Shown: positions 1-7,725, numbered from the stretch's first letter. The stretch: DNA of 51,467 nt from Ignavibacteriota bacterium (GCA_013112585.1 JABFGH010000032.1:1-51467), one strand, 5' to 3'. Numbers and translations: made by a program. Notes: generated by a model not told the origin, from the sequence alone.

Positions 1-69
1 AGTTTTTAACAGTTTTAGATTTAAGTCTATCACTAAAGTTATTAACTGTTTTCATTTTGATACCTCTTA

Positions 70-98
70 GAAGTTTTTATTAAATTTAATAAAACTTC
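70..98. terminator. Imperfect 29-bp AT-rich palindrome, possible bidirectional terminator
   Basis: The two arms (from gaagttttta and tttaataaaacttc) are complementary apart from one extra T in the left arm. This gives a long stem with almost no loop. It lies upstream of the first gene and could end transcription arriving from either side. There is no GC-rich stem base, so termination is only a possibility. Confidence 0.3.
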
Positions 99-104
99 CT
101 TTGG

Positions 105-118
105 GTATCATATGATAC
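105..118. promoter_or_regulatory. Perfect 14-bp palindrome gtatcatatgatac
   Basis: A perfect dyad sits about 170 bases upstream of the chosen start of the first gene and 7 bases right of the longer palindrome at 70-98. Its size and symmetry resemble an operator for a dimeric regulator. No second copy was noticed nearby and no regulator is encoded next to it. Confidence 0.25.
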
Positions 119-146
119 TAACTATAAGTAAGAACTTGAATTTAAA

Positions 147-213
147 GACCAATAATTTATATGAAAACCCTAACTAAATATATTAACTAAAAAATGAATT
201 TACCTAAATATAG
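147..213 (+). repeat. Left copy of a diverged direct repeat (partner at 2103-2172)
   Basis: The stretch from agaccaataattta through aaatatagatg matches 2103-2172 with scattered substitutions and small indels; both contain a cctaac.aaatatatta core. The two copies flank a segment of about 1.9 kb carrying a barrel protein gene, a 47-codon ORF and a Sel1-repeat gene. The repeat includes an ATG and a few codons at 194, which accounts for a spurious upstream extension of the first gene. Confidence 0.5.
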
Positions 214-289
214 ATGTATAATAAATTTTAGGTTTAGTTTGTACGCTGCATTTGTTAATTTCACATATCCACTAACAACCAAAACAAAT

Positions 290-1054
290 ATGCCTAAGAA
301 ATTAATTACTCTGTTATTGTTATTTCTACTTGGGAGTGCTGTATATGCTCAGAAAAATGAAAAAGTTTTATTTCTTAAGAATGGCTCCATAATACATGGA
401 CAAATTTTGGAGTTATCCACTGACTCTACATCAACTATCACATTTGAATCAACTGATGGAAACATATTCGTAATTGAATTGGATGAAGTTGCCAAAATAA
501 TTTACTCAGACCTAAATGATAGCATGTATGTTTATTCAAACGTATCGAAATTATATAACATTATGAGAACAGGACTTGGATTTATTGCATCTTTATCAAA
601 ATATGAATTACGACATCCCCTAAATGAACCTATTTTAGAAATTGGGATTATATTTGGGTACAGAATGAATGACTTATTAAACGTTGGTTTAGGCTTTGAA
701 TATAATAAATATCCTGATAGGAATGTAGTCCCTATTTACTTAGATGTAAGAACTAATATTTTTCTCAACAGAGTAATGCCTATTTTATTTGTAGATATAG
801 GATATTCGCTTACTTTGGGAGGTCAAGAAAATAGTTCTACTGGTGAGGGAATAATTTTAAATATTGGAACTGGAATTGAATTCATGTTTTCTTATTCAAA
901 ATCTCTTCTAATTGAACTGAGTTTCAGACAACAATGGACAAAGTTAAATGAATTTAGAACCTTTGAAGATTTTTTTGGTCAAGTATTTTTAAAGGGTGAA
1001 CAAGTTAGTGTTGCTAATAATTTTGTATCTATAATGGTAGGATTTAAATTTTAA
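290..1054 (+). CDS. Secreted outer-membrane beta-barrel-like protein
   Basis: The 254-residue protein starts with a clear signal peptide (MPKKLITLLLLFLLGSAVYA), with cleavage expected before Gln-Lys-Asn. The frame is open from an ATG at 194, but that adds 32 residues lying in repeated DNA and places the hydrophobic segment internally, so the ATG at 290 is preferred. Residues about 25-80 look like a small beta domain. The rest has alternating hydrophobic and polar strands with Gly-Tyr-rich turns and ends in phenylalanine (VGFKF), as many outer-membrane barrels do. I do not recognise a named family. Location in the outer membrane is inferred from composition and the C-terminal Phe. Confidence 0.6.
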   Translation: MPKKLITLLLLFLLGSAVYAQKNEKVLFLKNGSIIHGQILELSTDSTSTITFESTDGNIFVIELDEVAKIIYSDLNDSMYVYSNVSKLYNIMRTGLGFIASLSKYELRHPLNEPILEIGIIFGYRMNDLLNVGLGFEYNKYPDRNVVPIYLDVRTNIFLNRVMPILFVDIGYSLTLGGQENSSTGEGIILNIGTGIEFMFSYSKSLLIELSFRQQWTKLNEFRTFEDFFGQVFLKGEQVSVANNFVSIMVGFKF

Positions 1055-1093
1055 TATTAGAAAAATTAGGTAAAAAATTAGAGCTTCGGAAAT

Positions 1094-1237
1094 ATGAAAT
1101 TAGAAAGATCTAAAGTTGATTATCCATTATGGAGAAAAAAAGTAGATTCATCCTTATTTACGTATAAGGGAACTACAATACCAGCTTGGGCTTGTAAGAT
1201 GTGGGAAATTGATAACCAGTTAAATAGAATACTTTAA
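1094..1237 (+). CDS. Short 47-residue ORF, function unknown
   Basis: The 47-codon frame begins MKLERSKVDYPLWRKKVDSS and has the mixed composition of a real protein, with several Trp and Pro and no low complexity. It ends 12 bases before the next gene, whose Shine-Dalgarno sequence follows the stop. It may be an intact small protein or the 5' fragment of a longer gene, since the C-terminus stops abruptly after a helix-like stretch. Just before its ATG the DNA resembles the 3' end of the Sel1 gene at about 2045-2070, which suggests rearrangement. Confidence 0.35.
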   Translation: MKLERSKVDYPLWRKKVDSSLFTYKGTTIPAWACKMWEIDNQLNRIL

Positions 1238-1249
1238 ATAAGGAGAGTT

Positions 1250-1933
1250 ATGGCTTCTAAATTTTCTATTGGTCTGTTCTTAACACTTAGTATTTGCTTT
1301 TACTCTTGTAATCAGAGAAATGATTATGAAGCTACTTTTCAAAAACTTAAAGAGCTTGCAGAGCAAGGAAATGCAGATGCACAGAATAGTCTAGCTATTA
1401 TGTTTAGTAAAGGAGAAGGCATTCCTCAAGATTTTGAAAAAGCATTTTTTTGGTATATGAAAAGTGCAGTACAAGGACTAGATAAAGCCCAGCATAATTT
1501 AGCTAACATGTATAGTAAAGGAGAAGGTACTCCACAAGATTTTGAAAATGCTTTTTATTGGTTTCGAAAAAGTGCGGAACAAGGTTTAGCAGAAGCAGAG
1601 TATAATGTGGCTGTTTGTTATTTTTCTGGAGAAGGAACATCAATAAATAAGGAAGGAGCTCTTCATTGGTATAAGAATAGAGCAGGGCAAGGTTATTATA
1701 AGGCTCAACACAATTTAGCTTATATGTACTATTTTGGTGATGGAACATCAATAGATAAAGAAAAGGCATTTTATTGGTATAAGAAAAGTACAGAACAAGG
1801 ACTAGCTGAAGCTCAAAATGGTCTTGCTGTCAGTATAGTAAGGGTGAAGGTATTTCTCAAGATTTTGAAAAGGCTTTTTTTTGGTATAAGAAAAGTGCAG
1901 AACAAGGTTATCCTGCTGCTCAATATAATTTAG
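1250..1933 (+). CDS. Sel1-repeat lipoprotein, frameshifted near 1829-1833
   Basis: A strong Shine-Dalgarno sequence (aggagag) precedes the ATG. The signal sequence leads to a lipobox-like FYSC with Cys20. Then come 36-residue Sel1-type TPR repeats (108-bp DNA period) with the usual A.A...LA..Y..GEG...D...A..W..K.A.QG pattern. Four full repeats are in frame. Near 1829-1833 one base appears to be missing: the reading frame leaves the repeat and runs 34 unrelated residues to a stop, while the frame one base back continues the Sel1 pattern. Sel1 proteins are usually extracytoplasmic interaction scaffolds. The partner is unknown. The gene is probably inactivated, or the base was lost in sequencing or assembly. 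Confidence 0.7.
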   Translation: MASKFSIGLFLTLSICFYSCNQRNDYEATFQKLKELAEQGNADAQNSLAIMFSKGEGIPQDFEKAFFWYMKSAVQGLDKAQHNLANMYSKGEGTPQDFENAFYWFRKSAEQGLAEAEYNVAVCYFSGEGTSINKEGALHWYKNRAGQGYYKAQHNLAYMYYFGDGTSIDKEKAFYWYKKSTEQGLAEAQNGLAVSIVRVKVFLKILKRLFFGIRKVQNKVILLLNII

Positions 1934-2070
1934 CTGAAACGTATATTTTGGGAGAGGGGACATCAATTGATATGAAACAAACTGCTTTCTGGATGAGAAA
2001 AGCATCAGAAAATGGTTTTGAACAAGCTAAAGAAAATTGGGAAGAACTAGAACTTTGGAAATATGAATAA
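1832..2070 (+). pseudogene. Out-of-frame C-terminal part of the Sel1-repeat gene
   Basis: From 1834 the shifted frame reads YSKGEGISQDFEKAFFWYKK, then a further partial Sel1 repeat and a tail ending WEELELWKYE before a TAA at 2068-2070. Joined to the frame starting at 1250 it restores a protein of about 273 residues with roughly six repeats. The 8-T run at 1875-1882 is in phase with the repeat and is not the cause. Confidence 0.7.
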
Positions 2071-2102
2071 GAGTAAATTGAAGATTTGAATAATAATCCG
2101 AT

Positions 2103-2172
2103 GCAGACCATAAATTTAGAAGAAAATCCTAACCAAATATATTACCTAAAAATATGAAATTACGTAAATATA
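2103..2172 (+). repeat. Right copy of the diverged direct repeat (partner at 147-213)
   Basis: This copy follows the Sel1 gene and repeats the layout seen at 147-213: an agacca..aattta block, a cctaacc/aaatatatta core, then an ATG followed by codons for K-L-R-K-Y-R and a stop. The remainder of the gap to 2345 shows no coding potential. Confidence 0.5.
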
Positions 2173-2345
2173 GATGAATAGATGAAAGGAATGGGGGATG
2201 GAAAGGTAAATTGATTATAAAGATGATGATGAAGTGAAGGGGAAAACAGATGATTAGTATCTTTAGATCAAGTAATTAAGTGTTTACATAATTCAATGGA
2301 TATTTAATAAAAAATATTTTGAAATTTAGATAATTTGTTAGTGCA

Positions 2346-3113
2346 ATGACTAGAAGTAGAAGTTCAAGTAGTTATGGTTGGAATGGTGGTGAGTATGTTA
2401 ATCTTGGTGATGGCTGCGGTGGATGTGGAACTTCATCTTTTGTAATAGCATTTATAATATTTGCGTTATTTTATTATTTATTTGTATGGTTATATGAACA
2501 GATTGGATTAATTGGATATACAATAATTTTTATTCTTTTGATAATAATAGTTATTGACAAAATTGGCAAATCTCGATCAGAAGCGAAAGCAAGTTATAAA
2601 TATTTTAGAAAAATGATAGCTTCTCAAATAGTAAATAATTTGACTTCTTTTAAATATTACAAGTTTGATTACTTTAAATTACAAAATGAAGAACCCGAGT
2701 ATGCAAGATTTATTAATCAACTGAGAAAATTGAGAAGATCATTAGATTTTGTTAAGAAAAATATGAAAAAGAATGAAAAAAATACATTTGAAAGAATGGA
2801 GTTAGCAGAAAAAGAATATAGAATAATTTTAAAACAATATGGTAAAATAATTGAAGAAGATGTCTTAAGAGAAATTATTCAAAAGTTTAATCAGGAAAAA
2901 ACAACTTTTCATACAAATTATCATGTAAAAATTATGGAAAAGTATGAAAAAAATATAAAAAAGTTTAAAACTAAGAAAACAAAATTAAAGTATTTAAAAT
3001 TGCTAATAGAAGAAATAAAAAGAGCTAAAGACAATAAGCACTTCGATAATAATAAAGTATATAACTTTGATGCTAACAGAAAAGAATTTGAAAAAGAATT
3101 AATAAGGAAATAA
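2346..3113 (+). CDS. Lysine-rich membrane protein, unknown function
   Basis: The 255-residue protein has a Ser/Arg-rich N-terminus, a Gly/Cys patch (GDGCGGCGTSS, residues about 21-31), then two adjacent membrane segments (about 32-54 and 57-75). A long, highly charged Lys/Glu helical tail of about 180 residues is predicted to be cytoplasmic coiled coil. There is no signal peptidase site. The Shine-Dalgarno sequence is weak. I do not recognise the family. Its codons are even more A/T-rich than the housekeeping genes beyond 4.3 kb, consistent with an acquired region. It is monocistronic, with more than 200 bases on either side. Confidence 0.6.
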   Translation: MTRSRSSSSYGWNGGEYVNLGDGCGGCGTSSFVIAFIIFALFYYLFVWLYEQIGLIGYTIIFILLIIIVIDKIGKSRSEAKASYKYFRKMIASQIVNNLTSFKYYKFDYFKLQNEEPEYARFINQLRKLRRSLDFVKKNMKKNEKNTFERMELAEKEYRIILKQYGKIIEEDVLREIIQKFNQEKTTFHTNYHVKIMEKYEKNIKKFKTKKTKLKYLKLLIEEIKRAKDNKHFDNNKVYNFDANRKEFEKELIRK

Positions 3114-3169
3114 TGATTTTCGATTGATAGAACAATAAGTAATATTATATTTTTAACCACGAGATAAAA

Positions 3170-3262
3170 TTAAACTTTCTTGCATTTGCTTACTTCAAAT
3201 TCGTTGGTATCCACCTTTCTTCCAACTTTAATGTAACCATTTGTTGATGCATATCTTATCTT
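3170..3262 (-). pseudogene. Possible C-terminal coding remnant
   Basis: Thirty minus-strand codons between two stops read as protein-like sequence containing TNGYIKVGRKVDTNEFEV and end in TAA. There is no start codon. It may be the tail of a gene eroded by insertions, since hairpin elements begin about 120 bases to its right. The frame is short and unrecognised, so chance is not excluded. Confidence 0.2.
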
Positions 3263-3383
3263 TTAACCAAGATGAGAAACTTAAATAATGAAAAAAATAT
3301 CAAAGGTATTAAAGTAGGCGTCATTTTAGGAGTCATTCTTACTGGAAAACACTTAACTTTAAACGTTAAAACTCACTTCACAA

Positions 3384-3461
3384 TTCGTTATTCATCATTG
3401 GATATTCGATATTTTTTTTAAAGCAATAATGAATACCGAACGCCGAATTTTGAATATCGAA
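3384..3461. repeat. MITE-like hairpin element, copy A
   Basis: A 78-bp element almost identical to 3663-3741, in the same orientation. Its ends are inverted repeats (ttcgttattc and gaatatcgaa, one mismatch). A second internal inverted repeat pairs attcatcattg with caataatgaat. No coding capacity. Both copies are preceded by actcacttca, so the duplicated block starts about 14 bases before the terminal repeat. Confidence 0.6.
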
Positions 3462-3488
3462 TTTTTAAAATTTTAGTCCCCAAAAATT

Positions 3489-3578
3489 CTTTCCAAAGAT
3501 CCTATCTTCAAAAACGAAGATATGATCTTGGCGGGCAAGATGGCAACTCTTCATTTTAGAGTTGATATCTTTGGAAAG
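3489..3578. repeat. Predicted 90-nt cloverleaf: 12-bp stem enclosing three hairpins
   Basis: The outer arms ctttccaaagat (3489-3500) and atctttggaaag (3567-3578) are perfectly complementary. They enclose three perfect 6-bp hairpins: atcttc/gaagat (3504-3521), atcttg/caagat (3525-3541) and aactct/agagtt (3545-3563). The block lies between the two hairpin elements. It could be a structured RNA, a hairpin end of a mobile element, or an element that moves as single-stranded DNA. No known family was recognised. Confidence 0.5.
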
Positions 3579-3596
3579 CAATGAAAATAATAATAG

Positions 3597-3616
3597 CACG
3601 GTGCTTCATTGCCGTG
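3597..3616. repeat. Hairpin cacgg...ccgtg, related to 33255-33274
   Basis: The 20-mer cacggtgcttcattgccgtg folds on 5-6 pairs. A reverse-complement relative (cacggcgctgaagcaccgtg) occurs at 33255-33274 inside another non-autonomous element, pointing to a dispersed small repeat. Confidence 0.4.
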
Positions 3617-3662
3617 TGAACAAACCTGTACTAGGTACTGGCATCAAAAACTCACTTCATAA

Positions 3663-3741
3663 TTCGATATTCATCATTGGATATTCGATATTATTTTTTA
3701 AAGCAATAATGAATACCGAACGCCGAATTTTGAATATCGAA
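3663..3741. repeat. MITE-like hairpin element, copy B
   Basis: A 79-bp element with perfect 10-bp terminal inverted repeats (ttcgatattc, 3663-3672, and gaatatcgaa, 3732-3741). It is nearly identical to copy A at 3384-3461. It ends 9 bases before the terminator of the neighbouring tRNA gene. Confidence 0.6.
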
Positions 3742-3749
3742 CCTTTAAA

Positions 3750-3781
3750 AACAAAAAACCCCAAACTTTCGTTTGAGGTTT
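3750..3781 (-). terminator. Rho-independent terminator of tRNA-fMet
   Basis: Read on the minus strand, aaacctcaaac and gtttggggttt pair over 10 of 11 positions around a GAAA tetraloop, followed by a T-rich tract. It begins 6 bases past the tRNA 3' end. Confidence 0.65.
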
Positions 3782-3787
3782 TCTTAG

Positions 3788-3860
<73 letters not shown>

Positions 3861-4176
3861 GTATAATTTTATAATTTAAAGAACCTTCGCGTAATAAGTC
3901 CGACGAGCTACTCCGTCAGCCGACGGACTCCACCCCGCGGTATAATTTTATAATTTAAAGAACCTTCGCGTAATAAGTCCGACGAGCTACTCCGTCAGTC
4001 GACGGACACCACCCCACGGTATAATTTTATAATTTAAAGAACCTTCGCGTAATAAGTCCGACGAGCTACTCCGTCAGTCGACGGACACCACCCCGCGGTA
4101 TAATTTTATAATTTAAAGAACCTTCGCGTAATAAGTCCGACGAGCTACTCCGTCAGCCGACGGACACCACCCCGCG
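3861..4176 (-). repeat. Four 79-bp tandem units derived from the tRNA-fMet promoter and 5' half
   Basis: Units are 3861-3939, 3940-4018, 4019-4097 and 4098-4176, each exactly 79 bp. On the minus strand each begins CGCGGGGTGG like the tRNA and continues through the D and anticodon arms to GAAGGTT. It then passes directly into the AT-rich sequence that also precedes the real tRNA. The T arm and 3' acceptor strand are absent. In every unit the D-loop is replaced by a 6-bp hairpin (TCCGTC-GRCT-GACGGA), and the anticodon arm carries the same four substitutions (ACTTATTACGCG against GCTCATAACCCG). Units differ from each other at only a few bases. None can form a functional tRNA. Confidence 0.9.
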
Positions 4177-4356
4177 ATGTAATTTTTATATCAAAATTTC
4201 TTTTCAAGTCTCTCAAAAAACAGTCTACTAATATAGCTTTTCAAAACTCATTAATCAAATATTTATGATAAAAAAGAGCTATTTAATTTATTCTTTTTAC
4301 TATATCCGCTTAAAAAATTATATTGCAGTTAAATTCGTTCAATAAATGCAGTTAAT

Positions 4357-6063
4357 ATGCTCTCAAGTTTAACAATAAAAGATTTTGCCTTAATCGAAAC
4401 TATTGAAGTTGAGTTCAAAAAAGGACTGAATATTATTACCGGTGAAACAGGTGCGGGTAAATCGATACTGCTTGGTGCATTGGGTTTAATTCTGGGAGAA
4501 CGGGCATCGAATGAGGCGGTAAGGGCAGGTGCAAAAAAATCTATTGTTGAAGGTATTTTTAATGTAACCGGTAATAAGCATATCGAAAAATTTTTAATTG
4601 AAAATGAAATTGAACTCGATAATGAATTAATTGTGCGGAGGGAAGTATCACTAAAAGGTAATAATAGATGCTTCATTAATGATACTCCCGTTTCGCTTAG
4701 CTTAATAAAAGATGTGGGCAATCAGCTTGTGGATTTGCACGGGCAGCATGAACATCAATCTTTGCTTCGTCCTTCTACTCATATTAATTTTTTAGATGAA
4801 TGCGGTGAGTATCAAAACTTGCTTAATGATTTTTCGAAGATCATCAAGGAGTTAGACTTAAAAATCAGCGAACTAAAAGAAATTACAGGCAAGCAGCAGT
4901 CAATAAAGGAAAAAGTAGATTTTTATAAATTCCAGTTAAAAGAAATTGATGAAGTTGACCCGCAGGAAGATGAGTTTGTGCAGATTGAAAATGAACTGCA
5001 AATTAAGGAGAACAGCGAAAAGTTATTGGATGTAACTACAAAAATTTATTCAGAACTTTATGAAGATGAAGATGCTCTTTATGATAAGCTTACCCACATT
5101 GAGCATGACTTAAACACTCTTTGCGAAATTGATAATAATTTTACTGAAAAAAATAAAGAGTTTAATGATGCTCTGGCAATCTTAAACGATGTTGCAGAAT
5201 TTATAAGAAGTTATAAGGATAATATTGAAATTGATCCGGACGCTTTGGAAGAAATGAGAAGCAGATTAAGCTCTTTAAATTTATTGCGTAAAAAATATGG
5301 CGGCAGTATTCAAAATGTTTTGGAATATCGTAATAAAATTTCTGCGGAGATTGATCTGGCTGAAAATTTTAACGAGCGCATTGAAGAGTATTCAAAAGTA
5401 ATAAATCAAATTAGAGAGAATGCCGGAGCCGCTGCAAAAAAAATATCAACTGCCCGCAGTAAATTATCCAATCAAATAGAAAAAGATGTTGAAAAAACTT
5501 TGAGCTACTTAGGTATTAACGAAGGAGAGTTTAAGGTAAATATTACTCAAAACAAATCTAAAGATGAAAAGCACAAATTTATTACCTTTGAAGGAAAAAG
5601 ACTCACGTACAATAAATTCGGATTTGATGAAGTGGAGTTTTTCATTTCAACAAATTCGGGTCAGCAGCCAAAACCATTAAGCAAGGTTGCATCGGGCGGT
5701 GAAATATCCCGAATAATGCTCGCATTAAAAACCGTTCTCGCACAAAAGGATAAACTTCCGCTATTAATTTTTGACGAAATTGATACGGGAGTAAGCGGCA
5801 GGATTGCTCAAAAGGTTGGTCAGGCTATCAAATCTCTATCATCGCACCATCAAATTATTGCTATAACTCACTTACCGCAAATTGCGGGATTAGCAGAACA
5901 TCATTACTCTGTAGTTAAAAATCAGATCAACGGAAAAACTATTAGCTCCATACGCAAACTAAATAATGAGGAGAGGATAACCGAAGTTGCCAAACTGTTA
6001 AGCGGAGATAAGGTTACCGACTCGAGTTTAGAAAGTGCAAAAGAATTAATATCAAAAGCTTAA
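4357..6063 (+). CDS. recN: DNA repair protein RecN
   Basis: An SMC-like ATPase of recombinational double-strand-break repair, 568 residues, the usual length. Walker A is GETGAGKS (about 29-36) and the N-terminal head is followed by the typical HGQHEHQSLL segment. A central coiled coil spans about 150-370. The ABC signature is ASGGEISRIMLALK, with Walker B LLIFDEIDTGVSG and a late ITHLPQIA switch histidine. All catalytic motifs are intact. The gene stands alone, 180 bases after the tRNA-derived array, and a short hairpin follows the stop. Confidence 0.96.
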   Translation: MLSSLTIKDFALIETIEVEFKKGLNIITGETGAGKSILLGALGLILGERASNEAVRAGAKKSIVEGIFNVTGNKHIEKFLIENEIELDNELIVRREVSLKGNNRCFINDTPVSLSLIKDVGNQLVDLHGQHEHQSLLRPSTHINFLDECGEYQNLLNDFSKIIKELDLKISELKEITGKQQSIKEKVDFYKFQLKEIDEVDPQEDEFVQIENELQIKENSEKLLDVTTKIYSELYEDEDALYDKLTHIEHDLNTLCEIDNNFTEKNKEFNDALAILNDVAEFIRSYKDNIEIDPDALEEMRSRLSSLNLLRKKYGGSIQNVLEYRNKISAEIDLAENFNERIEEYSKVINQIRENAGAAAKKISTARSKLSNQIEKDVEKTLSYLGINEGEFKVNITQNKSKDEKHKFITFEGKRLTYNKFGFDEVEFFISTNSGQQPKPLSKVASGGEISRIMLALKTVLAQKDKLPLLIFDEIDTGVSGRIAQKVGQAIKSLSSHHQIIAITHLPQIAGLAEHHYSVVKNQINGKTISSIRKLNNEERITEVAKLLSGDKVTDSSLESAKELISKA

Positions 6064-6077
6064 TGCCTAAATAGGCA
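6064..6077. terminator. Weak hairpin tgcctaaataggca after recN
   Basis: A 6-bp stem (tgccta/taggca) with an AA loop begins at the base following the recN stop. The T-run is poor, so termination here is uncertain. The remaining 190 bases to the next gene are AT-rich without other recognisable sites. Confidence 0.3.
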
Positions 6078-6268
6078 TAATAATTGTTAATTCGATACAA
6101 TAGGATAGTATTCTAATAATAATTATTTTAATACATAAGGATAATTAATTAAAGTAGTGCTGTGTTGTTTATCACAAAACTATTTTAAGTTTTAATAATT
6201 TATTGAATTTATAAGTAATAATTAACACATTCAAAAGTATATTAAAAAAAAAGTCAGAGGAACAGCAT

Positions 6269-7150
6269 ATGAAAAAACTTGTATTACTTTTTTTAATGGT
6301 TTTCGTTCTGTCTTCAGTTACAAAAGCACAATTTGAAGACCGAATTACTAAGCTATTGGGCACAGAGCTTACAAATTATTCAACTCCGCTTGCAACTATG
6401 ACGGGCACATACTTTAATTCGGGCGGTTATTATTCTGCAAGTGTATCAAAGCTATTCGGTTTTAAAGTTAGTCTCATCGGTATGATGATTTTTATACCAG
6501 ATGATCAAAAAACATTTAAAGTTAATCCTTATGATGGATATAACGGAGATGAAACCTCAGCTACTTTTTTTGGTGAAAAAGGTGCTGCCATTGCAGGTCC
6601 AACCGGATTTTTAGTATATCCTCCCGGAGTAAATACATCAAGTATTCCGGCAGGAATTCCGCAGATTGCTGCAAGCACAATGGGCTCCGAAGTAATGATT
6701 AGATTTTTACCAACCATCGCTGTGGAAGATGTTGAAGCTAACTTATTCGGTTTTGGACTAAAGCACAGCATCAGTCAATATTTACCTTTAGTTCCAGTAG
6801 ATATTGCCGTTCAATTTATGTACAACAAATTTTCAATAACATCAACTGATCTCGATATATCTACCACTAACATTGCATTTAACGCTCATGCAAGTAAATC
6901 TTTGGGTCCGCTGATTGTTTACGGCGGATTACAGTATGAGTCTTCATCAATGGACTTAGATTTTATTTACCAGGGAGATGCAGCCTTTGGAACTTCACCG
7001 GGTGACAAAATTAATTTGAGCCTGGATGGCGATAATAGTTTTAGAGTAACAATTGGTGCCGCAGTAAAATTAGCAGTACTGGTTATTAATGCTGATTACA
7101 ACATTGGTTCGCAAAGTGCTTTTGTTGCCGGAATAAATTTTGAAATATAG
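6269..7150 (+). CDS. Exported DUF6588-like protein, probable outer-membrane barrel
   Basis: The 293-residue protein has a signal peptide ending VTKA before Gln-Phe-Glu-Asp. The mature N-terminus (LGTELTNYSTPL..., then a GGYYSASVSKLFGF block and a FIPDDQKTF block) follows the layout I associate with DUF6588 proteins of Bacteroidota and Ignavibacteria. The C-terminal half has amphipathic strands and ends VAGINFEI, typical of a barrel. Biochemical role unknown. A gene for a small lipoprotein follows after 12 bases and the two share a terminator, so they are probably cotranscribed. The DUF assignment comes from pattern memory and is moderately sure. Confidence 0.7.
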   Translation: MKKLVLLFLMVFVLSSVTKAQFEDRITKLLGTELTNYSTPLATMTGTYFNSGGYYSASVSKLFGFKVSLIGMMIFIPDDQKTFKVNPYDGYNGDETSATFFGEKGAAIAGPTGFLVYPPGVNTSSIPAGIPQIAASTMGSEVMIRFLPTIAVEDVEANLFGFGLKHSISQYLPLVPVDIAVQFMYNKFSITSTDLDISTTNIAFNAHASKSLGPLIVYGGLQYESSSMDLDFIYQGDAAFGTSPGDKINLSLDGDNSFRVTIGAAVKLAVLVINADYNIGSQSAFVAGINFEI

Positions 7151-7162
7151 GAGAAATATAAA

Positions 7163-7699
7163 ATGAAAAAACTAATTCACTCACTTACTGCATTAACACT
7201 ACTGATATTTATGGTATCGTTTAATGGCTGCGATGAACTTCAATCACTGCCGTTAAATGTTCCAATACCGTTTGAATTTGAAACATCCGGAAATTCTTCA
7301 TCAACAGATGAATCCAGAACTATTTGTGTTTCCAGTGTTGAAGACTTGGCAGAATACAGGGATGATATTAAGCAGATCAGATTCCTAAACGCAGCTTATT
7401 GGACGGAATCAGCAACACCCGGTTTGAGCGGAAATTTAACACTTTCTCTCCGCACTCAAAACGGCACTCCAATATTATCCATAAACCTGCCTAATGTTCG
7501 ACCTGCAGATTATTTAAATACCCCATTCGTGATAAATTTATCACCAAATGAAATTCAATTACTTGAAACTTATTTAAGCAATTTTGTTAACAGTAATGAA
7601 TGTTTTGTTGCTTTACTTAGCATTACTAATACAAACCCTACAAATCATACAATTAAGGGAAGAGTAGAAATTGTTGTTGAAGCAGAAGTAGAATTTTAG
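7163..7699 (+). CDS. Small lipoprotein, unknown function
   Basis: The 178-residue protein has a signal sequence and lipobox-like FNGC (Cys23), so lipid anchoring is expected. The mature part is a beta-rich domain with an SSVEDLAEYRDDIKQIRF segment and a C-terminal strand EIVVEAEVEF. No family recognised. It lies 12 bases after the DUF6588-like gene and is followed by a strong terminator, so it probably acts with that exported protein. Confidence 0.6.
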   Translation: MKKLIHSLTALTLLIFMVSFNGCDELQSLPLNVPIPFEFETSGNSSSTDESRTICVSSVEDLAEYRDDIKQIRFLNAAYWTESATPGLSGNLTLSLRTQNGTPILSINLPNVRPADYLNTPFVINLSPNEIQLLETYLSNFVNSNECFVALLSITNTNPTNHTIKGRVEIVVEAEVEF

Positions 7700-7725
7700 A
7701 GTAATCAAATATTACTAGTAATTAA

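Noticed and set aside
1503-2111. Minus-strand ORFs opposite the Sel1 gene
   Set aside because: They are shadows of the 108-bp repeat on the other strand, with Leu/Tyr/His-biased composition and no start signals.
3861-4176. CRISPR array
   Set aside because: The 79-bp units are contiguous with no unique spacers and are derived from the neighbouring tRNA.
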